DNA of 64,000 nucleotides, taken from contig NC_056042.1 in assembly GCF_004379255.2 (NCBI RefSeq), positions 13,005,901-13,069,900 on the forward strand, written 5' to 3'. A program made the position numbers and the translations under genes. The stretch's first letter is position 1. The number at the start of each line of letters is the position of its first letter. Positions 57,218 to 64,000 of the stretch are shown piece by piece. This DNA comes from Salvia splendens (Eukaryota; Streptophyta; Magnoliopsida; Lamiales; Lamiaceae). The notes under the pieces are model-generated. The model made no database searches. It was not told where the DNA came from and saw nothing but the letters and a program-made list of their open reading frames with translations.

Positions 57218-59130
57218 GATACCCCAAAGGAACGAAAGGTTATGAATTCTTTAGTCTCCGAGATAAGAAATTCATTGTGAGCACTCACGCGACATTCTTA
57301 GAGGAAGACTATGTAATGAATAATAAACCCAGCAGTGAAGTGGCTCTTGATGAGCTAACATCAGTCACAAGTTCCATTAACCAAGAACAAGTACCAAGTG
57401 TACAAACAATTCCCGAAACTTCAACTTCTACTCAAAATATTGTAGTGCCGCGCCGCAGTGGGAGGGTCTCACATGAGCCCGACAGATACATTGGTTTGGG
57501 AGAATCTATGGATCACTCCTCGGACAGCAATGTATTAGATCCCTGGAACTTTGCGGAGGCCCAGGCAGATATCGATCATTGCGAATGGGTAAAAGCAATG
57601 GATTCGGAACTACAATGTATGATAGACAAAGACGTCTACGATTTGTCCGTCCTACCCAAAGGTTGTACTGCCATTGGGAGCAAGTGGATATATAAACTTA
57701 AACGTGGACCCGATGGACGAGTAAAAGTCTTCAAAGCAAGACTAGTGGCCAAGGGGTATACCCAAAAGGAATGCATCGATTATGATGAGACCTTCTCCCC
57801 AGTGGCCATGCTCAAATCGATCCGGATACTGTTGCCTATTGCAGCTTATATGGATTGGGGTGTATGGCAGATGGACGTTAAGACTGCATTTCTAAACGGC
57901 AGTCTTGAGGAGACCATCTACATGGAACAACCCGAAGGATATGCCATAAAGGGCAAAGAACACATGGTTTGGAAGCTTAAGAAGGCCATTTATGGCGTCA
58001 AGCAAGCATCCAGATCGTGGAACCAATGTTTCGATCAAACTTTTTGCAAGTTTGGATTCGAAAAGTGCCCAAGTGAAAGCTGCTTGTATAAGAAAGTTGA
58101 TAAGGGGAATGTGGTGTTCTTAGTTTTATATGTAGATGACATTCTTCTAATTGGAAACAATAAAAAGATGTTGTCATCAGTTCGAACATGGTTATCAAAC
58201 CAGTTCGAGATGAAGGATATGGGAGACGCGGGACACATCCTCGGGATCAAGGTTCTTCGGAATCGAGATAAGAAGATGTTGTGCTTATCTCAAGAATCTT
58301 ACATCGAAACAGTACTTAGTCGTTTTAGCATGCAGAACGCCAAGAAAGGTTTCTTACCTTTTAGACATGGCATCCATTTATCTCAAGAGATGTGCCCTAA
58401 AACGCCGTCTGAGATACAAGCAATGAGAAGGATTCCATATGCTTCGGCAGTTGGAAGTCTCATGTATGCTATGCTCTGTACTAGACCAGATATTTGCTTT
58501 GCTGTTGGCATGGTGGCAAGATATCCGTCGAATCCGGGCCAAGGACATTGGACTGCCGTAAAGAACATACTCAAGTACCTTAAACAGACTAAGGACTATG
58601 CTCTAGTTTACAATGCAGTCGAGCTCTGTCCTTTGGGATATACTGACTCAGACTTTCAAGCTGATCAAGACTTGAGAAAATCTACTTCAGGATATGTGTT
58701 GTTCACCTTAGGAAGTGGAGCCGTAATTTGGAAGAGTGTGAAGCAGAAATGCATCGCGGACTTGACCATGGAAGTCGAATATGTGGCCGCTTCGGAGGCT
58801 GCAAAAGAGGATGTATGGTTCAAGAACTTCCTTATGGATTTAGGTGTGGTTTCGAATCTGCCCAAGAGCATCATCATTTATTGTGACAATTCTGGTGCTG
58901 TGGCAAACTCGAAGAAACCAAGAGCTCACAAAGCGAGCAAACACATAGAGTGGAAGTATCATATCATTAGAGATATAGTGCAGAGAGGAGACATAAAAGT
59001 GGTCAAGATTGCGTCAGAGAACAACCTGGCAGATCCTTTTACAAAGGCTTTGGCGGTAAAACCGTTCGAGTGCCACGTAGAAGGGATGGGAGTTCGACTC
59101 ATTCAAGACCTCAACTCGCTTTCAGTATAA
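57205..59130 (+). CDS. Copia-D reverse transcriptase and RNase H (continuation frame)
   Basis: Not an independent gene: it is the rest of the Gag-Pol frame after the 1-nt loss near 57213; the ATG at 57205 is fortuitous. It begins IIGYPKGTKGYEFF, then shows RT motifs FKARLVAKGYTQ, QMDVKTAFLNGSLEE, YGVKQASRSWN and the catalytic LYVDDILLIGN, and KDMGDAGHILGIKVL. RNase H follows: GYTDSDFQAD, STSGYVLFTLGSGAVIWKS, YCDNSGAVANSKKP and HIEWKYHIIRD. One position in the STMEAEY motif is changed (LTMEVEY). The stop is at 59128-59130. Apart from the frameshift it looks complete. Confidence 0.93.
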   Translation: MFIIGYPKGTKGYEFFSLRDKKFIVSTHATFLEEDYVMNNKPSSEVALDELTSVTSSINQEQVPSVQTIPETSTSTQNIVVPRRSGRVSHEPDRYIGLGESMDHSSDSNVLDPWNFAEAQADIDHCEWVKAMDSELQCMIDKDVYDLSVLPKGCTAIGSKWIYKLKRGPDGRVKVFKARLVAKGYTQKECIDYDETFSPVAMLKSIRILLPIAAYMDWGVWQMDVKTAFLNGSLEETIYMEQPEGYAIKGKEHMVWKLKKAIYGVKQASRSWNQCFDQTFCKFGFEKCPSESCLYKKVDKGNVVFLVLYVDDILLIGNNKKMLSSVRTWLSNQFEMKDMGDAGHILGIKVLRNRDKKMLCLSQESYIETVLSRFSMQNAKKGFLPFRHGIHLSQEMCPKTPSEIQAMRRIPYASAVGSLMYAMLCTRPDICFAVGMVARYPSNPGQGHWTAVKNILKYLKQTKDYALVYNAVELCPLGYTDSDFQADQDLRKSTSGYVLFTLGSGAVIWKSVKQKCIADLTMEVEYVAASEAAKEDVWFKNFLMDLGVVSNLPKSIIIYCDNSGAVANSKKPRAHKASKHIEWKYHIIRDIVQRGDIKVVKIASENNLADPFTKALAVKPFECHVEGMGVRLIQDLNSLSV

Positions 59131-59202
59131 GTGGGAGATATTTAAGACGTGTGCACTACCATTTTGTATACTCGAAAGCTGTTTTGAGTATAAGTGGGAG
59201 AT
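59131..59202 (+). other. Copia-D polypurine tract, duplicated
   Basis: AAGTGGGAGAT occurs at about 59129-59139 and again at 59191-59201, immediately before the LTR. Between them TTTTGTATACTCGAAAG resembles the LTR start, so the tract-LTR junction seems partly duplicated. Confidence 0.75.
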
Positions 59203-60669
59203 TGTTAGGGTTTTGTATACTAGAAATCACCTTTCGAGTGATTGTATACTGTAAAACTCTAATGGTTATTTTCCAATAAATGCAACAGATTATTTTTGTC
59301 ATAATGTTGTTATGTTTTACATTTAATGGTTGTTTATTGCATATTTAAATGTATGAGCAAACGTAACAAAGTCTAAGTCTTTGTTTTAGTAGACCGGTTG
59401 TGGGCGTCGTCCAATTTAAGGTAACACGGTCAGTTCTAAACAAAGAAAAATAAGAATTTCACAACCTAGATAGGCCTAGACTACCTATCGCGAAAGGTTG
59501 CAATGTCAGTCCGATTATTTCTAAACCTTATTGAAATAAGATGACGTTGGTGTGGTATAGCACTGAATGGATCTAACAGCAAGACGAGTCTTTATGCTAT
59601 CTACTGAAAGACGAGGTCTTGATAATTAATTTCTTAATCAAAGTACGTTAGCATTGAGCATACGATATTGAGTATCCACTACTTTGACTTACCAAAGGTG
59701 CGGGTTTTTCATAACCCAATGATCCAGGTATATTGGGTAGTGGTGATCATTATCTAGAGGTGCTAGGATTGCTATTATGTTGAAACGTGCGCGAGAAGAG
59801 TCTCGTTTGATAACATCCACAATAGGAGCTCGAAACGAGGTTTTATTATTCGGAACCTAACTAGTTGGAGTTTGATCACTCTATAAATAATAAATAAGAG
59901 TTTCTTGCTAAGTCCACTCTTGATATTCGAAATATGTTAATTAATTAAGTCTATAGCAGACATTAATTAATTAATGGATGTTTCCATCTTAAGCGCGGGA
60001 AATAAATCAAATACAATTAAAGGAAACCCGGAATACTTGTAATTTCGGATTTGGAAGGCAGTGCAATATTACTTCTGTAGTGGCTGCTCGTAATATTCCA
60101 ATATAAGCTTATATTAAATTGTGGGTTCAATTTAATTAGTAAAAAGCTAATTGGGTGAGGCATGTTCCAGATTCTTCCTTAGATCCCTGACTGGCCCAAT
60201 ATGTGACTTATATAAATAGGAGAATAAAGGAGACAGAAAAAAACAACAATTTATTCAAAAAATTTTCGTCCCCCTCCTTTAAGAGAATTTTCGAAAATTG
60301 TGCCCTCCTCCGTGAGCTGAGTTCTGTCTTCCATTATTCGAGTCCTAGTACGTTGGTGAGATTTGCCCACACAAATATCAGCGTATAGTCCGGGACACCA
60401 GTCAGAAGATCCGAGGTCTTGTATTGAAGATCTTCACGTGGAGACGGAGCAAGCCATCATCGATTCTTGATTGAATCAACTAGGTAAATTGGGTAATTCC
60501 GTAGTAAGCATGTTTTAGGAATTTAATGTGCTAAAGCATGTTTTAATTCAAGTTATGAGCATGATACATGTGATAATTATGCGAATAGATTTTGTCTAAA
60601 TAATCTGCTAAATAGATCAAATTCATGTGATCCGTTTTGTCACGCACGCTTCCGCTGCCAGCCCCTTCA
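59203..60669 (+). repeat. Copia-D LTR 2 (1467 bp), shared by both copies
   Basis: Same ends as LTR 1; followed by the primer site at 60670. Confidence 0.92.
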
Positions 60670-60819
60670 GTTGGTATCAGAGCCAGTCTTTGGCTCTGAT
60701 TATTTGGATTTAAATTTCGCGAAATTCATGTATGCATGTATTATTTGATTGCGAAGCATGTTCTTGGTGTTTTGTTTAATTTATTATGCATGGTGAACTC
60801 AAGAACTATCGAATCAAGA

Positions 60820-61440
60820 ACTTGAATTACTCGATTGTGCGAGACGTGCGATCGAGATAGGGATGTCGAGACAGTGGGAGCCGGGGAGCCGGGATCACGG
60901 GGCGACGCGCAGGCGAGTAAGGGCTCACGCGCGCCGCCGGCCGAGACCGCTGGCCCTAGACGCACGTGCGTCGAGAGTGACATGGTGGCTGGCGTGGTGT
61001 GGTGGCTCGTAACTGAACCACCGAGACACTGGGCGCCGGGAGCCGCAACCCTAGGCGGAAGGCCGAGAGCGGGCGCACCTCCGTGTGCGCCGCTGGCCGA
61101 GAAGCTCACACCGCCGGATGGCTTGGTTGTCCGAGACGGGCGCCGAGACACTGGCCGAGAGCGGGCGCGCCACCGTGCGCGCCGCTGGCCGAGAGATGTC
61201 GGCACTCGACGAGCCGAGAAGCCGCGACGGATGCGCGCCACTGGCCGAGAGATGTCGGCACCCGACGGGCCGAGAAGCCGCGACAGATGCTCGCCGCTGG
61301 CCGAGAGGAGCTGCGCCTCCGTGCATGTCCTGGCCGAGACGCTGGCGAACCATGACGACCCGCTGGCCGAGACGATGGCGCGCCACCTGCGCGCCTGTGG
61401 CCGAGACGCCATGTGTGTCGTGATCCAACGACGAACTCGT
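60820..61440. repeat. GC-rich tandem repeat, second copy
   Basis: As at 53340-53900, with one extra unit of about 60 bp (around 61225-61290, GCCGAGAGATGTCGGCAC repeated). Confidence 0.8.
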
Positions 61441-61893
61441 CAGATTTTCGTCGTTCATCGTTCGTGCGAACCTCGTACGATGAGATAACGATGAAGAATT
61501 ATTTTAATGATTATTTAATTATTTTATTAAAAGATATCATTAAAATATTATTATTTAATGGAAATAAAATCTTTTTGGAAGATTTGTCTAGATTTTAGGA
61601 ATATTTTGATTATTATCTATATCTATGGAATTAAATAATATTATTTTATTCCTAGAAGATATGGATGAGAATAATTTAATAGTTTCCTAATATTTTATCT
61701 AGATTTAAGGAATATCTTATTATTTTCTATATCTATGGAAATAAATAATATTATTTTGATTCCTAGATGATATAGATAAGAATAATATAATAGTTTCCTA
61801 ATGTTTATATATCTAAGATCCTAATAAGGATAGATATGTATCAATACGTTAAATAATATAATATCTCTTCCTAATCTTGAACATGGAAATAAT

Positions 61894-63567
61894 TTGGACA
61901 TCGTTCTCACAGCAGATGAATACATCTTTGTGCTCACCACCCCGCGACCTCCAGTGCCGGCGGATACCGCTGCGGCAGGAGTCAGAGATGCACACAGACG
62001 GTGGCATAAGGCGAATGAGATGGCTAAGTGCTACATGTTGGCTTCTATGTCTTCAGTACTCAAGCATCAACATTCAGCCATGGAAACAGCCTCCGAGATC
62101 ATGCAGAATCTCAAAAATCTTTTTGGTACTCAGAATCGAACGGCTAAGTCTCAAGCCTTTCGGAGTATCATGTCGAAGACAATGAAGGAAGGCTCGTCTG
62201 TGAGGGACCATGTCCTCGAGATGATGGGCCATCTCAACCAAATTGAGGTCTTGGGAGGGACAATCGATCCCGTGTCCCAGGTAACTATCATCCTTCAAAG
62301 TCTTCCCCCTAGCTTCCAACAGTTCAAGCTCAACTTTGAGATGAACAAAAGGAATTACACCTTGGCAGAGCTGTTGACTGAACTTCAGTCGGCAGAGGAC
62401 CTTATGGTCCAGGCTAAGGCGGCCATGATGATTTCGGCGCCTCATTCCTCTGGCTTGAAGCCTAGAGCAGGAAAAAGGCAGACACCGAACTCAGGAGCGG
62501 CCAAGATAGCTAAGGGAAAGAAGAAAAAGAGGGCTAACAAGAAGCCCACGGGGAAGTGTTTCAAGTGTGGAGAAAAGGGGCATTGGAAGCCAGACTGTCC
62601 TAAACGGGGCAAGGCTACAGGTATGCACCAGGCTCTAGTTGTCGAGTCTTGTTTGACTTCGACATCAATTTGCACTTGGGTTATTGACACAGGAGCCACT
62701 GATCATATTTGTTTTGATCCTGACTTATTGCAGGTGACAAGACGGCTACATGATCGTGAGATCGAAGTCCTGCTGGGCGACGCTACCAAAGTGGCGGCCG
62801 TTGCAGTGGGAGACATTTATTTGCGTTTTAGTAGTGATAGATTTTTTATTTTGAAGAATGTTTTGTTGATACCTTCTTTTAGAAGAAATTTAATTTCAGT
62901 TTCTAAATTGGTTTATGATGGATATTCGATTTCTTTTAATGACAACTGCGTTATTAAGAAAGATGGTTCTTATATCTGTCGTGGTATCATGGAAAACAAT
63001 CTGTACACAATCACTTCTACACAGTTTAATAATCGCAAATCAGAACTCAATACAACATCGAAAATTTCAAAGAAACGAAAAGAACCTTCAAGTTCAATGA
63101 ACGAAACGTACTTGTGGCACCTTAGACTTGGTCATGCCAATGAAAGGAGGATCCATTCTCTTGTTCAACAAGATCTTATCAAAGGTCTAAAGGAGGAACC
63201 TTTTCATAAGTGTGAGTCATGCTTAAAAGGCAAGATGACCAAGAGGCCTTTTAAGGCTAAGGGCAATAGGTCCAAGGAAGTACTTGAGCTCGTTCATTCC
63301 GATGTATGTGGACCAATATCAACTGAGGCAAGAGGTGGTTTTCGATACTTCATCACATTTATTGATGACTTCTCGAAAATTGGATATGTCTACTTGATGC
63401 GTCACAAGTCAGAGTCTTTTGACAAGTCACATGAGCCCGACAGATACATTGGTTTGGGAGAATCTATGGATCACTCCTCGGACAGCAATGTATTAGATCC
63501 CTGGAACTTTGCAGAGGCGCAGGCAGATGTCGATCATTGCGAATGGGTAAAAGCAATGGATTCGTAA
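61894..63567 (+). pseudogene. Copia-D copy 2 Gag-protease-integrase, deleted
   Basis: The first 27 or so Gag codons are gone: the frame now enters at LDIVLTADEY through a deletion between two AATTTG repeats. Zinc knuckle, protease and pre-integrase match copy 1. Integrase keeps HSDVCGPI but the second deletion removes the other two catalytic residues and joins ESFDK in frame to SHEPDRYIG. It ends at a new stop TAA (MDS*) at 63565-63567, where copy 1 has GAA. Confidence 0.9.
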
Positions 63568-64000
63568 CTACAATCTATGATAGACAAAGACGTCTACAAT
63601 TTATCCGTCCTACCCGAAGGTTGTACTGCCATTGGGAGCAAGTGGATATATAAACGTAAACGTGGACCCGATGGACGAGTTAAAGTCTTCAAAGCAAGAC
63701 TAGTGGCCAAGGGGTATACCCAAAAGGAAGGCATCGATTATGATGAGACCATCTCCCCAGTGGCCATGCTCAAATCGATTCGGATACTGTTGTCTATTGC
63801 AGCTTATATGCATTGGGATGTATGGCAGATGGACATTACGACTGCGTTTCTAAACGGCAGTCTTGAGGAGACCATCTACATGGAACAACCCGAAGGATAT
63901 GCCATTAAAGGGCAAAGAACACATGGTTTGGAAGCTTAAGAAGGCCATTTATGGCCTCAAGCAAGCATCCAGATCGTGGAACCAATGTTTCGATCAAACT
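63568..64000 (+). pseudogene. Copia-D copy 2 reverse transcriptase, N-terminal part
   Basis: Frame 63577-63939 matches copy 1 (GSKWIYKRKRGPDGR, FKARLVAKGYTQ, AFLNGSLEE) until an extra A near 63905 shifts it; the DNA then continues colinear with copy 1 to the window end, before the YVDD box. Confidence 0.9.

Larger units (their letters stand above)
51723..60669 (+). mobile_element. Copia-D, first copy of a tandem array
   Basis: LTR 51723-53188, primer site, 2-kb leader, gag-pol 55169-59130, polypurine tract, LTR 59203-60669. The LTRs differ by few bases, so insertion is recent. The second LTR is followed by another primer site and internal region rather than host DNA, so it is shared with the next copy. 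Confidence 0.93.
60670..64000 (+). mobile_element. Copia-D, second copy, deleted and cut by the window end
   Basis: Internal region again, colinear with 53189 onward, but lacking about 890 bp of leader and gag start (junction at 61891-61896) and about 690 bp of integrase/linker (junction near 63427). It continues past the right edge. Confidence 0.92.

Overview
This is a piece of a plant nuclear genome, most likely a eudicot. It has a Shaker-type potassium-channel gene with plant intron structure, Copia and chromovirus-like Gypsy LTR retrotransposons, and abundant Stowaway, PIF/Harbinger, hAT and Mutator-like small elements in AT-rich DNA. I see no bacterial, phage, CRISPR, rRNA or tRNA features. 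The species cannot be fixed from the sequence alone.

Host genes. Only two host genes are visible. One is a small two-exon gene on the plus strand (2974-5076) for a 137-residue single-span membrane protein of unknown function. The other is an AKT1-like inward-rectifier K+ channel gene on the minus strand. It starts at about 42472 and stops at 6710, so the two genes converge. The channel gene is dead. It is spread over about 35.8 kb because three separate elements landed in its exons: a hAT element in exon 1 (41556-42421, target duplication AGCGGTGG), an 18.2-kb Copia element also in exon 1 (23271-41491, target duplication AGAGC), and a chimeric Copia element in the ankyrin region (7098-19847). 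It also has two frameshifts before the pore, a changed selectivity filter (GYGD to GYGY), an in-frame stop after S6, a lost splice donor and missing ankyrin repeats. The middle exons still join in frame, so the loss looks fairly recent.

Layout. 1-1764: 5' end (gag and 5' LTR) of a minus-strand Copia element that runs off the left edge. 1765-6709: host DNA with two TSD-flanked MITEs, the small gene and a Stowaway. 6710-7097: last exon (KHA domain) of the channel. 7098-19847: Copia-A, whose two LTRs are of different subtypes and lack a target duplication; a 5.4-kb Gypsy element (10853-16290, TSD GCATT) and a hAT MITE (16809-17025, TSD TGAACACT) sit inside it. 19848-23270: channel exons 11 back to the end of exon 1. 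23271-41491: Copia-B, with a compound Gypsy insertion (27036-38149, LTRs of 2.7 kb, TSD TATAG) inside its integrase region and a minisatellite where its capsid domain should be. 41492-42472: rest of exon 1 with the hAT insertion. 42473-51141: AT-rich intergenic DNA with at least ten small elements, including a Mutator-like element with a perfect 9-bp TSD and a nest of three Stowaways. 51142-64000: a broken Copia LTR followed by a tandem LTR-internal-LTR-internal array of another Copia family. Its first copy has a nearly intact polyprotein broken by one frameshift; its second copy carries two large deletions.

All structure here comes from layered insertion and recombination rather than an operon or pathway. 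The relative order can be read from the nesting: the channel gene is oldest, then the Copia and hAT insertions, then the Gypsy and MITE insertions inside those.
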